Source of the DNA: JBFHIZ01 sp963666475
GTDB lineage: Bacteria > Bacillota > Clostridia > Lachnospirales > Lachnospiraceae
NCBI GenBank assembly: GCA_963666475.2
Contig: CAXXJM010000001.1
Location: 186,001 to 250,000 of the forward strand
DNA: 64,000 nucleotides
Direction of reading: 5' to 3'
Below the pieces are notes generated by a model. That model worked only from the letters and a program-made list of their open reading frames with translations. It made no database searches and was not told the DNA's origin. Positions 8,657 to 18,127 of the stretch are shown here, one piece after another. Both the position numbers and the translations under genes were made by a program. Numbering within the stretch: position 1 is the stretch's first letter; each line of letters begins with the position of its first letter.

Positions 8657-11038
8657 ATGAAATTTACTAGAAAAAGTTTGATGAAGACCGTATTCGTCAC
8701 CCTGATTATCGGGATGTTGTTATTTACAAAAGAATTGGTTGCAGCTGCAGACGATTTGGATAATTCTTCGGCATTACCTTTTAGAGAGCTTTCAGGGGTA
8801 GAAATGTCGAAGGAATTGGGAATGGGTTGGAATTTGGGTAACACGATGGACGGACATACAGGATTTACACCAAATGAGACAATCTGGCAGCCGACTAAAA
8901 CCACGAAAGCCATGATAAAAGCAGTGCACGATCAAGGGTTTAACACCATTCGAATTCCAGTTACATGGGGTACAATGATTGATAACGAAAATGGATATTC
9001 GATAGATGAACAATGGATGAGCAGAATTCAAGATATTGTGGATTATGCGATAGAACAGGACATGTATGTAATCATTAATATTCATCATGACGGAGCAGAA
9101 CAGACGGGTTGGCTTAGAATCGCAACGGAGGATAAGGGTTCGCTTTTTCGAAAGTTTGCAGGAGTGTGGAGCAATATTGCTGAAGAATTTAAAGATTATG
9201 ATGAACATGTGATTTTTGAAGCAATGAATGAAGTACAAGGTGAAAATATGTCTCTTCTTGAAGAGAATGAAGTCATCATGGAACTGAATCAAGTTTTCGT
9301 AAATACCGTTAGAAACAGTGGCTCAAACAATGAAAAAAGATGGCTTGTTGTATGTGGAAAGTATAATTATATTCATTCGTTGGTCAGCGAAGAAGGTGGG
9401 TTTTCTCTGCCAGAAGACTCCGTAGATGATCGTTTAATTCTATCGGTACATATATATACACCATGGACGTTTTGCGGAGCGGCTATTTCTAATGGCTCAG
9501 AATATTCGATTGAACAGATTGTCAGTACAAATCTTTCAGAAATCAGTCAGCTAAAAACATTCACAGATCAGGGAATACCTGTAATTGTTGGGGAGTATGG
9601 ATGCATCAATAAAGATAATTCAAAATATCGAGCACTCTATTTAGAAGCAATGAATAAGCTGTTTCGAACACATGGATTGAATGGGATATATTGGGACCAG
9701 GGATGGTATGATCGAAGCCTGACTCCAGATTATAGTTTTTCAATTTTTGATCGAGAAACTGGTCTGCCGATTGATAAAGACGTTACAGATGCGATGGTAC
9801 GCGGATATTATGGAGATGTGCACAAGTCTCTTGAAGAGATTACGATTGAACCGGACTTAAATAAAATTTCAGAAATTTCATTGGAACAAGAAATCAATAT
9901 TGAAATTGGAGAATGCATGGATTTGAATACGTCGGTATCTCCGAATGATACAAATGACGTGGTACTTTATAAGACGGATGATCCGATTATCGCAACGGTA
10001 TACCAAGGACGAGTTCAGGCAAAAGGAATAGGAACAACGACGATTATCGCTTTTTCACAAAGCGGATCAGCAATTGCAAAATCTATTGTTCATGTGACCA
10101 GTAAAACATCTGAGATCCCATGTGAGCGAATTGCGTCAAGTGTCGAAAATCTTGTTATGGAAAAGGATTCTTATCAATATTTAGATGCAACAAATGCGAC
10201 ATCAGGTTCGGATGCTTTTCTTTATTATCGTTCTCAAGACGACACGGTAGTCACAGTGAGCTCGATTGGAAAAGTGGTAGCAGTTGGAGTTGGTGAAACA
10301 AAAATCGAGATTTGTTCATCGGATGGACTGATCAAGACGATTCCAGTTTCAGTTTCTGAATTAAATCAAAAAAAGGAAATTAGGCTTTCTTTAAATGTGT
10401 ACTATAATGACGACATAAAAGAATATTATGGAAACGAAATTTCCACGGAAGTAGTAACCGCAACGGGACCTGGGGAATATTCACTAACATTTGATTGCGA
10501 GAAAGATCTTTCGGAAACAGCAGTGTCTGCAGGTGTTACAACGCTAAGGAATTTAACAGCAGTTTATATTAAGGATCTTGATGTCACAAATGGAGAAACT
10601 GTAAATTCACCACTGGAAAGCTGTGATATTCAATATTTAAAAATTCTGGTGGATGGACAAGAACTATCCATAACCAATAACCAGATAAAATCTGCTTTGA
10701 AAGATTCCGGCATATTTGATACCAATGATCCATTGAATGCATGGGATGGATCGGTAGTAGAAGAGGTTCATGCAAGTAATTACAGACTGAATTTTACATC
10801 CATTACGGAACCTACAAAGATTACGGTTGTTTTTCAGCTATCGAATATGAAATTTTTTGGACAGGAAGAAACTCTGCAGACGGAAACAAGTGAACAAGAG
10901 ATTGCACAAGTGAATCATGAAGTAATCGAAAAACAATCAGTTTCTGTGGGAGTACCAATTTGTATCGTTTTGATTGGGTGGTTCGTTGTTTTAAGTATGG
11001 GAGTACTATATATAAGGCATCAAAAAAAGAAGAAGTAA
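8657..11038 (+). CDS. Membrane-anchored GH5 endo-beta-glucanase with Ig-like repeats
   Basis: A 793-residue surface enzyme. Residues 1-31 are a signal peptide. The GH5 barrel spans about 45-385 and begins with MGWNLGNTMDG, typical of subfamily 4 (endoglucanase, xyloglucanase, lichenase). General acid E192 lies in FEAMNEVQ and nucleophile E313 in VIVGEYGC. Two Big_2-like Ig modules follow (about 395-480 and 485-570). Next comes a beta-rich module of about 150 residues resembling the C-terminus of the GH5 lipoprotein at 32789, then a spacer. A single C-terminal membrane segment (about 765-787) is followed by four or more lysines. The enzyme is therefore held on the membrane with its catalytic domain outside. 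The polymer it cuts is probably beta-1,4-glucan-type; this is inferred. Confidence 0.92.
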   Translation: MKFTRKSLMKTVFVTLIIGMLLFTKELVAAADDLDNSSALPFRELSGVEMSKELGMGWNLGNTMDGHTGFTPNETIWQPTKTTKAMIKAVHDQGFNTIRIPVTWGTMIDNENGYSIDEQWMSRIQDIVDYAIEQDMYVIINIHHDGAEQTGWLRIATEDKGSLFRKFAGVWSNIAEEFKDYDEHVIFEAMNEVQGENMSLLEENEVIMELNQVFVNTVRNSGSNNEKRWLVVCGKYNYIHSLVSEEGGFSLPEDSVDDRLILSVHIYTPWTFCGAAISNGSEYSIEQIVSTNLSEISQLKTFTDQGIPVIVGEYGCINKDNSKYRALYLEAMNKLFRTHGLNGIYWDQGWYDRSLTPDYSFSIFDRETGLPIDKDVTDAMVRGYYGDVHKSLEEITIEPDLNKISEISLEQEINIEIGECMDLNTSVSPNDTNDVVLYKTDDPIIATVYQGRVQAKGIGTTTIIAFSQSGSAIAKSIVHVTSKTSEIPCERIASSVENLVMEKDSYQYLDATNATSGSDAFLYYRSQDDTVVTVSSIGKVVAVGVGETKIEICSSDGLIKTIPVSVSELNQKKEIRLSLNVYYNDDIKEYYGNEISTEVVTATGPGEYSLTFDCEKDLSETAVSAGVTTLRNLTAVYIKDLDVTNGETVNSPLESCDIQYLKILVDGQELSITNNQIKSALKDSGIFDTNDPLNAWDGSVVEEVHASNYRLNFTSITEPTKITVVFQLSNMKFFGQEETLQTETSEQEIAQVNHEVIEKQSVSVGVPICIVLIGWFVVLSMGVLYIRHQKKKK

Positions 11039-11042
11039 GACG

Positions 11043-11076
11043 AAATAGGCCAAGAAAATATCCTTGGTCTATTTTT
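11043..11076 (+). terminator. Rho-independent terminator after GH5
   Basis: A 12-bp stem (11043-11054 with 11063-11074, one G-U pair) with an 8-nt loop, followed by a T run, starts five bases after the GH5 stop codon. It separates the GH5 gene from the glycolipid genes. Confidence 0.85.
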
Positions 11077-11191
11077 ATGTAAAGATTTAAGTTTCTTTTT
11101 ACAATGAATTTACAAGTATTTGAAGATTTAATAGGATTCGTATCGTTATAATTTATATAACAGGTAAATCATGAACAAATAAAGGGGGTAC

Positions 11192-12397
11192 ATGATGAAC
11201 ATTGGATTATTTACGGATACCTATTTTCCGGAAATCAATGGAGTAGCAAATTCTGCATATCAATTAAAGAATGAATTAGAAATAAAGGGACATAGTGTAT
11301 ATGTCTTCACAGTAACAAATCCAAAAGCAGAAACGGAAGAGAAAAATGTATATCGGATAGGAAGTGTACCATTTGTCTTTTTGAAGGATCGTAGAGTTGG
11401 AATTAGTCTTACAAAGAAATGGATCAAGATTGTTTCAGATTTAAAGCTTGATGTTATTCACACCCAGACAGAGTTCAGTATTGGACATATTGGTAGAAAG
11501 GTGTCAAGAATTTTGGGTATTCCCATTGTACATACATATCATACGATATATGAAGAATATACACATTATCTCAAGGTTCCTGGAAATGAAAAGTTGAAAG
11601 TAATGATTCGATCTCTCAGTAAAGTTTTGTTGGAACAGGCTGATATGGTCATCGTACCAACGAAAAAGGTGGAGAATATTGTCAGAGCATATGGAGTGAA
11701 GAAAGATATAGTAGTACAGCCTACCGGAATCGATTTGACAAAGTTCGAACAAATTGATTTTAAGTTCGTCGAGGAGCTAAAAAAGAGGTATGATATTCAG
11801 CCAACGGATCATGTTTTGATATCCATTGGAAGATTGTCAAAGGAAAAGAACATAGAAGAAGTCATACGTTATTTTCAAAAAATAAGACAAACTGATCAAG
11901 ATGCTAAACTAATTATTGTTGGGGATGGACCGGAAAAAGAAAATTTAATGAATCTGGCCGTTCTACTTGGACAAGAGAAACAGATTGTTTTTACCGGAGA
12001 AGTTGCATGGAATAAAATCCAGAATTATTATTATCTGGGAGATGTGTTTGTTTGTGCATCTACTAGTGAAACACAGGGACTCACCTATTTAGAGGCAATT
12101 GCATGTAGAAGGACACTGCTTGTTCATAAAGACGAATGTTTGGAGGAACTTTTGATTGAGGGAGTTAATGGATACTCTTTTGATACGGAAGAAGGTTTTT
12201 TGAAAGCATACGATAAACTGTTTTTTCAAGACAATCGATTGGATATGGGGGAAAAAGCATGTAAGATAGCTAGAAATATGTCCTTGGATAACTTTGGAAA
12301 TGGAATCGAAAAGGTATATCAGCAAGCGATTTTGAAAGAGAAAATGAGTCGTAAAGTAAGGAGACCATATGGAAAAAATCGTCAAATGGTTGGATAA
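11192..12397 (+). CDS. GT4 glycosyltransferase, 1,2-diacylglycerol 3-glucosyltransferase type
   Basis: A 401-residue GT-B enzyme of family GT4. The N-terminus NIGLFTDTYFPEINGVANSA is the signature of the diacylglycerol glucosyltransferase group (Acholeplasma alMGS-like). The nucleotide-sugar-binding half contains LISIGRLSKEKNIEEVI and a C-terminal EX7E-like stretch in SETQGLTYLEAIACRR. It acts at the inner face of the membrane, moving glucose from UDP-glucose to diacylglycerol to make the first glycolipid used for membranes or lipoteichoic acid anchors. The next two genes overlap or follow closely, and the second is a diglucosyl-type partner. Start follows GGGGG; ATG 11192 or 11195 are equally possible. 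Confidence 0.88.
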   Translation: MMNIGLFTDTYFPEINGVANSAYQLKNELEIKGHSVYVFTVTNPKAETEEKNVYRIGSVPFVFLKDRRVGISLTKKWIKIVSDLKLDVIHTQTEFSIGHIGRKVSRILGIPIVHTYHTIYEEYTHYLKVPGNEKLKVMIRSLSKVLLEQADMVIVPTKKVENIVRAYGVKKDIVVQPTGIDLTKFEQIDFKFVEELKKRYDIQPTDHVLISIGRLSKEKNIEEVIRYFQKIRQTDQDAKLIIVGDGPEKENLMNLAVLLGQEKQIVFTGEVAWNKIQNYYYLGDVFVCASTSETQGLTYLEAIACRRTLLVHKDECLEELLIEGVNGYSFDTEEGFLKAYDKLFFQDNRLDMGEKACKIARNMSLDNFGNGIEKVYQQAILKEKMSRKVRRPYGKNRQMVG

Positions 12398-12971
12398 ATA
12401 CAAAAAAATCGTTTTTTTTGTGGGAACGGGAGCGCTCATTATTTTAACCGTCCTTGCGTACTCTAAAGGTTTGTTTACTGAACAAGAGCAACTGGAACGA
12501 TTTCTAAATGAATGTGGTATTTTCGCGCCCATCGTTTTTGTGATTATACAGGCCATGCAAGTTGTTGTTCCGATCTTACCAGGTGCTGTGGGATGTTTAT
12601 ATGGTGTGCTGATTTTTGGCCCAATTTATGGATTTTTGTATAACTACATTGGTATATGCATTGGGTCGATTATTGCTTTTTTGTTGGCTAGAAATGCAGG
12701 TCAGGAATTTGTTAAACAAATGACTGGTAGTATATTTTTTGAGAAGTATAGTAAGTATTTAATGAAGGAGAGACATTTTGAGAATCTTTTTGCTTTGTTA
12801 ATTTTCCTTCCAGTTGCTCCAGATGATTTTTTGTGTTATTTAGCTGGAATCAGTAAAATGAAACTGAAAAAATTCACCATGATTATTTTACTTGGAAAAC
12901 CAGCAGCTATATTTTTATATAGTATGGGCTTAAATAAGGTGTTCCAAGTAGCGATGAATGTTATGAATTAA
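12369..12971 (+). CDS. TVP38/TMEM64 (DedA-like, SNARE-associated) membrane protein
   Basis: A 200-residue integral membrane protein with five or six hydrophobic segments. The conserved core runs from about residue 60 to 160, including a glycine-rich re-entrant stretch (VVPILPGAVGCLYGVLIFGP) and RNAGQEF followed by FLPVAPDDFLCYLAGISKM, both characteristic of the family. Family members are candidate lipid scramblases or flippases. The gene overlaps the preceding glucosyltransferase by 29 bp and has its own AAGGAG site inside that gene. Being placed between two glycolipid glycosyltransferases supports a role in moving lipids or glycolipids across the membrane; that is inference. Confidence 0.88.
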   Translation: MEKIVKWLDKYKKIVFFVGTGALIILTVLAYSKGLFTEQEQLERFLNECGIFAPIVFVIIQAMQVVVPILPGAVGCLYGVLIFGPIYGFLYNYIGICIGSIIAFLLARNAGQEFVKQMTGSIFFEKYSKYLMKERHFENLFALLIFLPVAPDDFLCYLAGISKMKLKKFTMIILLGKPAAIFLYSMGLNKVFQVAMNVMN

Positions 12972-12989
12972 CGAAAGGAAGATTCACAT

Positions 12990-14054
12990 ATGAACGTATT
13001 TATATATTCGGGGTTTCAAAAATTGATAGAAAAGAGTGGAGTGGGAAGAGCAATCTATCATCAGAGAAGAGCGAGTGAAAATTGTGGTATTCAAATGGTG
13101 AATAGTTTGCGAAATGCAGACCTTATACATATCAATACAATTTTTCCACATTCCATATTTTTGGCGTCTCTTGCGCACTTAAAAGGAATACCGGTTGTGT
13201 ATCATGCACATTCGACGAAAGAAGACTTTCGAAATTCTTTTATTGGATCCAATCGATTTTCAAATATTTTTGGGAAATGGATTAAGTATTGTTATGAACA
13301 TGGAGATGTCATTATCACACCAACTCATTATTCAAAAAAACTTTTAGAGTCTTATGGAATAGAAAAACCTATTGAAGTAATTTCAAATGGGATAGATTTA
13401 ACCTATTATAAGAAGGAAAATGTTTTGAACTGTGATTTTCGGAAACGGTATGGATATGAATCTGGGGATAAAGTGATTATGTCGGTAGGGTTGACTATTG
13501 AAAGAAAGGGACTACTTGATTTTGTTGACATGGCTAGGCAAATGCCAGAGTATCAGTTTATTTGGTTTGGCGAAGCAAACCGAAAAACATTGCCTCAAAA
13601 TATAGTCAATGCTCTGGATACGAGTCTTCCAAACTTAAGATTTGCAGGTTATGTAAATAAGAATGAACTCAGAGAGGCATATGCATCGTGTGATTTATTC
13701 TGGTTCCCGACGTATGAAGAAACAGAGGGGATTGTTGTTCTTGAAGCTCTGGCGATGAAAATTCCTGTACTTCTTCGTGATATACCTGTATATGAGGATT
13801 GGTTATTAGATGGAGTACATGTTTATAAAGCAAAGAACAACTTTGAATTTATGCATAGAATAAAATTAATTTTAGAAAATGCTTGCGATGTATTAAGTTC
13901 GAATGGCTATCATAGGGTAAAGAAGTACTCTATTGAAAAAGTAGGTATGCAATTGAAAAGCAGTTATCAATATGCAATGGATGAGGTTGTCGAGACGAGT
14001 ATCTCAAAGAAGTATAGTATGGTAACATCATTTATTAAAAGGCATCAGCTGTAA
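12990..14054 (+). CDS. GT4 glycosyltransferase, diglucosyldiacylglycerol synthase type
   Basis: A 354-residue GT-B enzyme. Motifs KSGVGRAIYHQRRA, VVYHAHSTKEDFRNSFIGSN and TPTHYSKKLLESYGIEKPIE strongly resemble the Acholeplasma alDGS group, which adds a second glucose to monoglucosyldiacylglycerol. The GT4 C-terminal half has MSVGLTIERKGLLDFV and the catalytic-type EETEGIVVLEALAMKIP. It starts after AAAGGAAG, 18 bp downstream of the TVP38 gene, and is probably the last gene of a three-gene glycolipid operon. It would act on the inner membrane leaflet after the enzyme at 11192. The linkage formed (1,2 or other) cannot be read from sequence. Confidence 0.88.
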   Translation: MNVFIYSGFQKLIEKSGVGRAIYHQRRASENCGIQMVNSLRNADLIHINTIFPHSIFLASLAHLKGIPVVYHAHSTKEDFRNSFIGSNRFSNIFGKWIKYCYEHGDVIITPTHYSKKLLESYGIEKPIEVISNGIDLTYYKKENVLNCDFRKRYGYESGDKVIMSVGLTIERKGLLDFVDMARQMPEYQFIWFGEANRKTLPQNIVNALDTSLPNLRFAGYVNKNELREAYASCDLFWFPTYEETEGIVVLEALAMKIPVLLRDIPVYEDWLLDGVHVYKAKNNFEFMHRIKLILENACDVLSSNGYHRVKKYSIEKVGMQLKSSYQYAMDEVVETSISKKYSMVTSFIKRHQL

Positions 14055-14070
14055 AGCAGGTGTCTTTTTT
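14040..14070 (+). terminator. Terminator overlapping the glucosyltransferase stop
   Basis: Imperfect 10-bp stem (14040-14049 with 14056-14065; two G-U pairs and one mismatch) with the stop codon in the loop, followed by six T residues. It probably ends most transcription of the glycolipid operon. Confidence 0.6.
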
Positions 14071-14146
14071 ATGGATATTCTCAATATTAAGTGCTATATT
14101 AGTTATATTAGAAGCAGATCTGGTTTATTTTGAAAAGGTGATAGGC

Positions 14147-15307
14147 ATGGCAAATATATATGATTATATCGATTGGAGAGGCGATTTGAGTATACAATCA
14201 TCTCCATTTAATGAAGTGGACAATTTAATACTTACACAACTGATTTATCTGGATTTTACTGAAATTGTTCCCTATATTCAGAGTGGAAAGAAAATTCATT
14301 TAAATGAGGCAGCAGAGCTATATTTTATAAGATTCTCGAAAGAAACAATTGAACAGATGCCGGTTCTAAAACAAAACGTGTCGAAATTGCTTTTAAAAAT
14401 GCAACAAAGCACACGTTATGGTGCGTTAGAATTGTCGGATTACATCAATGAAATTGATCCATTACTGGAATCACAATTTTCTGCTATGAAAATTGGTCTT
14501 CCGGATGGGAGTATATTTCTTTCATTTAGTGGAACGGATGAGACCGTTATAGGTTGGAAAGAAAACTTTAACATGAGTTATCTTTCAGAAACCCCTGGTC
14601 AAAAAAAGTCTGTGGAGTATATTGAGAAGACTGTTCCGTTTTATAAAAATAAATTGCGTGTTGGTGGACATTCGAAGGGTGGGAACCTTGCAATATACGC
14701 AGCAATGTATAGTAAAAAATCAATTCAAAAAAGGATTTTAGAGATTTATAACAACGATGGTCCGGGATTTACTGGAAAGATGATATTAAGAGAGGGCTAC
14801 GCGAATATTTTACCAAGAATTCGAACCATCATTCCTCAGTCATCAATTATTGGAATGCTTCTCGAACATGAAGAAGAAATGGACATAATTTTAAGCTCAA
14901 ATCATGGAATTTTACAACACGATGCTTTTTCGTGGGAGGTGATTGGCACGAAATTCGTACATTTGACGGATTTGACAAATGAAAGTTTGACTTTTACAAA
15001 AACAATCAAGAGTTGGCTTGCATTTATGGATGAAGAACAACGAAAGCAATTTGTCGACGCCTTATTTACCATTTTAGATAAGGCAGGAATTGATAATACA
15101 GAGCAACTATACAAGTTAAATCTTTCAAGTTTTTATGACCTAATTAAAGCAGCAGAAGGGTTAAACAAGCAAGAACAAAGTGTACTCAGAAAGACTATAG
15201 GTCTTCTTATACAAATTGGAAGTGCAAATGTCTTCAAAAATACTAAATTTGAAGAGTTGAGAAAAAATCGAAAAAATAAAGTTAAGCTACAATTAGATGA
15301 CAAATAA
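14147..15307 (+). CDS. DUF2974 (Mbeg1-like) alpha/beta-hydrolase-fold protein
   Basis: About 386 residues. The ATG at 14147 is preferred because it follows AAAAGGTGAT and gives the family-typical start MANIYDYIDWRGDLSIQ; an in-frame GTG at 14060 would add 29 residues that look like noise and overlaps a terminator. The protein has the lipase-like nucleophile elbow GGHSKGGNLAIYAA (Ser about residue 193) preceded by an FSGTDETVIGWKENFNM strand as in DUF2974. No signal peptide is present. The family resembles lipases, but the substrate is unknown. Its position beside glycolipid genes suggests, but does not prove, lipid substrates. Confidence 0.85.
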   Translation: MANIYDYIDWRGDLSIQSSPFNEVDNLILTQLIYLDFTEIVPYIQSGKKIHLNEAAELYFIRFSKETIEQMPVLKQNVSKLLLKMQQSTRYGALELSDYINEIDPLLESQFSAMKIGLPDGSIFLSFSGTDETVIGWKENFNMSYLSETPGQKKSVEYIEKTVPFYKNKLRVGGHSKGGNLAIYAAMYSKKSIQKRILEIYNNDGPGFTGKMILREGYANILPRIRTIIPQSSIIGMLLEHEEEMDIILSSNHGILQHDAFSWEVIGTKFVHLTDLTNESLTFTKTIKSWLAFMDEEQRKQFVDALFTILDKAGIDNTEQLYKLNLSSFYDLIKAAEGLNKQEQSVLRKTIGLLIQIGSANVFKNTKFEELRKNRKNKVKLQLDDK

Positions 15308-15334
15308 GAAAGGCCATATAGCCTTTCTTATTTA
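15302..15334 (+). terminator. Terminator after DUF2974 gene
   Basis: A perfect 13-bp stem (15302-15314 with 15321-15333) with a CATATA loop overlaps the stop codon and ends in a T-rich arm. Its symmetric A/T flanks would also allow termination from the other side. Confidence 0.88.
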
Positions 15335-15350
15335 TTGTAACCAAGATTAC

Positions 15351-15780
15351 AATAAACCACCTGCTATGCAGGTGTGTTCCCAACTAGCTTTTGCTTTAAG
15401 CAATAAAAAAATCTAGGATATAGGATAACAATTGGATAAATGTTCTCATTTTTTATAATATTTATCCAAAACACTTGGTTGAAAGGGTGGAGAAGGCCTT
15501 TAAATCTATTGTTTAGACAAATAAGTTGTGTAATAGTGATAAATATCCAAGGTTTCACTATAGTTTGGGCAAAAGCTCTATAAAAGGATGTACTATTGCC
15601 CGAAGGGATGTTACAAATATTTCTAAACCGAATGATTGGGTAAAAGCACATGTTTTCAAAGAGTTTTTATCCAATGTCTATATAAGGAGTACGGAAGGTA
15701 AACTTTTCAGAGCCTCTTTAGAGGCAAGCAGGGAACAGCGGCTTATAGCCGAAGAGCAAGCCACCAGCTAAGCTGGTGGT
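15351..15780 (+). mobile_element. Hairpin-bounded short element, IS200/IS605-like non-autonomous remnant
   Basis: About 430 bp between two subterminal hairpins of similar design. The left is CACCTGC-TAT-GCAGGTG (15358-15374); the right is CCACCAGC-TAA-GCTGGTGG (15761-15779). A TTAC tetranucleotide (15347-15350), a known IS200/IS605 target, lies just outside the left hairpin. Before the right hairpin come two more stem-loops, GCCTCT/AGAGGC (15712-15725) and CGGCT/AGCCG (15739-15751). Further inside, GGGCAA/TTGCCC (15567-15601) and TTGCT/AGCAA (15391-15403) can pair. There are no terminal inverted repeats of the usual DDE type and no intact TnpA or TnpB. An 81-codon frame at 15526-15771 runs through the hairpins and resembles no protein I recognise. 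It fits a deletion derivative or a structured RNA resembling an IS605 right end. Confidence 0.5.
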
Positions 15781-15865
15781 AATGATTGTGATGGTCCTAT
15801 GTATTGATCATTCGATTGAAAAATGAGTGAATTATAAAATAAAATATAAGAAAATTTATAATTTA

Positions 15866-15891
15866 TAAAATTGTAAAAATGAGTGCGATAA
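15866..15891 (+). promoter_or_regulatory. Candidate sigma-28 (motility) promoter of MCP gene
   Basis: TAAA at 15866-15869 and TGCGATAA at 15884-15891 resemble the sigma-28 consensus (TAAA, about 15 bp, GCCGATAA), with a 14-bp spacer and CGATAA intact. It lies 88 bp upstream of the MCP start at 15980. A promoter of this class is expected for chemotaxis receptors. Confidence 0.4.
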
Positions 15892-15979
15892 TATATAATA
15901 AATATATTAATTGACAGAAAATAAATACAGATTGTTAATAAAAGGAATGATGAGATTTTTAGAAAGGGATGGTTGTTAT

Positions 15980-18127
15980 ATGAGTGAAAAAAAACGACAA
16001 AATTCAAAAAAATCGACAGAAGTTAAGATTACTAGGAGGGGTAAGATTGCAGCGAAAATTATGGCAGCGATTATCAGTATCAATATTATCGTGTTGGCTG
16101 TTCTGGGAGTTGTAGTAGGGTTTTTTACAAAAACAATGGTGGGAGATCTTTCTGAGGAAAGTGCCAAAGCACAGGTGTCATCAAGCGTTAACAAGTTTGA
16201 CCAATCATTTTTAAATGTGCAGCAACTAGTGAAAGCTATTTCTGCGGAGGTGAGTGTTGAACTTGACTTGGATATGGCATTGGAAGATCCACAGTATCTA
16301 TATGATTACTGCGACGAGCTTGAGGGTCGTTTTACAAAAATCGGGGAAGAAACAAACATTACACAGTCTATATATCTGTATTTTAATAACGCATTTTTCG
16401 GAGTAGCAGCAGATTGCTGGATTTATGCAGATGAAGTAGGGAAGAATTATGTTCGACAGGATATGTTTGATTTAGAATATTATGATACATATAATGAATG
16501 GTATAATGGCCCGATTGACGAAGGAACAGCACGTTGGACGGATCCATATGTTATGACAGGTTCATCAAAATATGCATTGATTACGTCCTATGTAGAACCA
16601 TTACGAATCGATGGACAGATCATTGGCTTGGTTGGTATGGATTTTGACCTTGCTAACTTGGCGAATGGACTTTCCGCAGAAAAATTATATGAAACAGGTT
16701 ATTTGTATTTAATTGACAGTGAAGGAAATGCAATTGTTCATAAAAATATCCCATGGGATGATACGGATGGTGATGGACTCGGTGACACCATTGTAAATAT
16801 TAATTCAGTAGGGGCTTATCAGAAATTAATCGATGAAATGAATAAAAACCCTGTGGGAATGATTGAACTTATTCGTGCGGATGGTGAAATGGTGCTGGCT
16901 GCATATGATCATTTGTCAAATGGCTGGGTTATATCTTCGAGCATTCCGCTAAAGGAAATCAATGAGATTAATAATACATTAATACGAATTATTATCATTG
17001 TAGCGGCTTTATCTGTTGTGATAGCGGTGATTGGTGCAATTGTGCTGGCTCGTTCTATTAGTCATCCAATAAAAGGTGTTGTTCAGGCAGTAAATAAAAT
17101 AAGTGAAGGCGACTTTACCGTGGAGGTTGTCACGAAATCAAATGATGAGACAGGAATTTTAGCGGATGCTGTAAATACAATGATTCATAATGTCAGAGAA
17201 TTGATTTCTGAGAGTAAAATTGCAACCGAGAAGTTATTAGACTCTTCTAGTACGTTGGCTTCGATGTCAGAAGAAACGACGGCCACAATCGAACAAGTCG
17301 GGTTAACCATAGGTGAGGTATCCAAGGCAACGGTAGAAACAGCTAAAGAGGCTGAAAAGGGAACCGTTGTAGCACATGTGATTGATGACACATTCAATTC
17401 AATTATTGATAGTAGTCAGAAAATGTATACAAAATCAAAAGATGTTAGTGAAAAGAAATCCTCGGGATTCCAGGCAATTAACACGTTGATGAGCATTACG
17501 GAAACCAGCCAGAAGTCCAATAAAAAGATTTCGGAAGCAGTCGTACAGTTGGATCATAAGACCATGACGATTACGGATATTATTGCAACGATCAATTCAA
17601 TTTCTGATCAAACCAATCTATTATCATTGAATGCATCAATTGAAGCAGCGAGAGCTGGTGAAGCTGGCAGAGGATTTGCTGTAGTAGCAGAAGAAATCCG
17701 AAAATTGGCTGAGGATTCAAGCTCTGCAACTGAAGAAATCCGAACAATTATCCAAAGCATTCAATCGGATAGTAAAGATACGGTTCAGATCATGGAAGAA
17801 GTTTCGAGAATATCGGAAGAGCAAAATGTGGCAGTGGAAAATGTAGACGAAATATTTAAATTGATATTTGATGCGATCAATGAAATTATTCAAGGGATTG
17901 AGAAAATTTCCAAAGAATTGGAAGAGCTCAATGAGCAGAAGAATCAAATTGTAGATATTTCAAGTGTGCTCTCATCTATTTCTGAAGAAACTGCGGCTTC
18001 TACGGAAGAAGTGAATGCGTCAATGATTGACCAGACACAGGCAATTGAAGAAGTTGCAAAGAGTGCCGAAATATTAAATAAATTAGCTACAGAATTAAGT
18101 GAACATATTCGAGTTTTTAAGGTTTAG
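15980..18127 (+). CDS. Methyl-accepting chemotaxis protein with double-Cache sensor
   Basis: About 715 residues from ATG 15980; upstream in-frame ATGs lack a well-placed ribosome site. The short basic N-terminus is followed by a membrane segment (about residues 26-50). An extracellular sensor of about 280 residues contains WYNGPIDEGTARWTDPY and ALITSYVEPLR, typical of dCache_1 domains that bind amino acids or other small molecules. A second membrane segment (about 330-355), a HAMP domain and the long cytoplasmic signalling helices follow, with the hairpin tip IEAARAGEAGRGFAVVAEEI. It senses an outside ligand and controls CheA. The ligand is unknown. Another MCP and an EAL gene follow on the same strand. 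Confidence 0.93.
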   Translation: MSEKKRQNSKKSTEVKITRRGKIAAKIMAAIISINIIVLAVLGVVVGFFTKTMVGDLSEESAKAQVSSSVNKFDQSFLNVQQLVKAISAEVSVELDLDMALEDPQYLYDYCDELEGRFTKIGEETNITQSIYLYFNNAFFGVAADCWIYADEVGKNYVRQDMFDLEYYDTYNEWYNGPIDEGTARWTDPYVMTGSSKYALITSYVEPLRIDGQIIGLVGMDFDLANLANGLSAEKLYETGYLYLIDSEGNAIVHKNIPWDDTDGDGLGDTIVNINSVGAYQKLIDEMNKNPVGMIELIRADGEMVLAAYDHLSNGWVISSSIPLKEINEINNTLIRIIIIVAALSVVIAVIGAIVLARSISHPIKGVVQAVNKISEGDFTVEVVTKSNDETGILADAVNTMIHNVRELISESKIATEKLLDSSSTLASMSEETTATIEQVGLTIGEVSKATVETAKEAEKGTVVAHVIDDTFNSIIDSSQKMYTKSKDVSEKKSSGFQAINTLMSITETSQKSNKKISEAVVQLDHKTMTITDIIATINSISDQTNLLSLNASIEAARAGEAGRGFAVVAEEIRKLAEDSSSATEEIRTIIQSIQSDSKDTVQIMEEVSRISEEQNVAVENVDEIFKLIFDAINEIIQGIEKISKELEELNEQKNQIVDISSVLSSISEETAASTEEVNASMIDQTQAIEEVAKSAEILNKLATELSEHIRVFKV

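Noticed and set aside
15364..15651. 95-codon frame on the minus strand inside the hairpin element
   Set aside because: No ribosome site and no recognisable protein; it lies across stem-loops, where open frames arise by chance.
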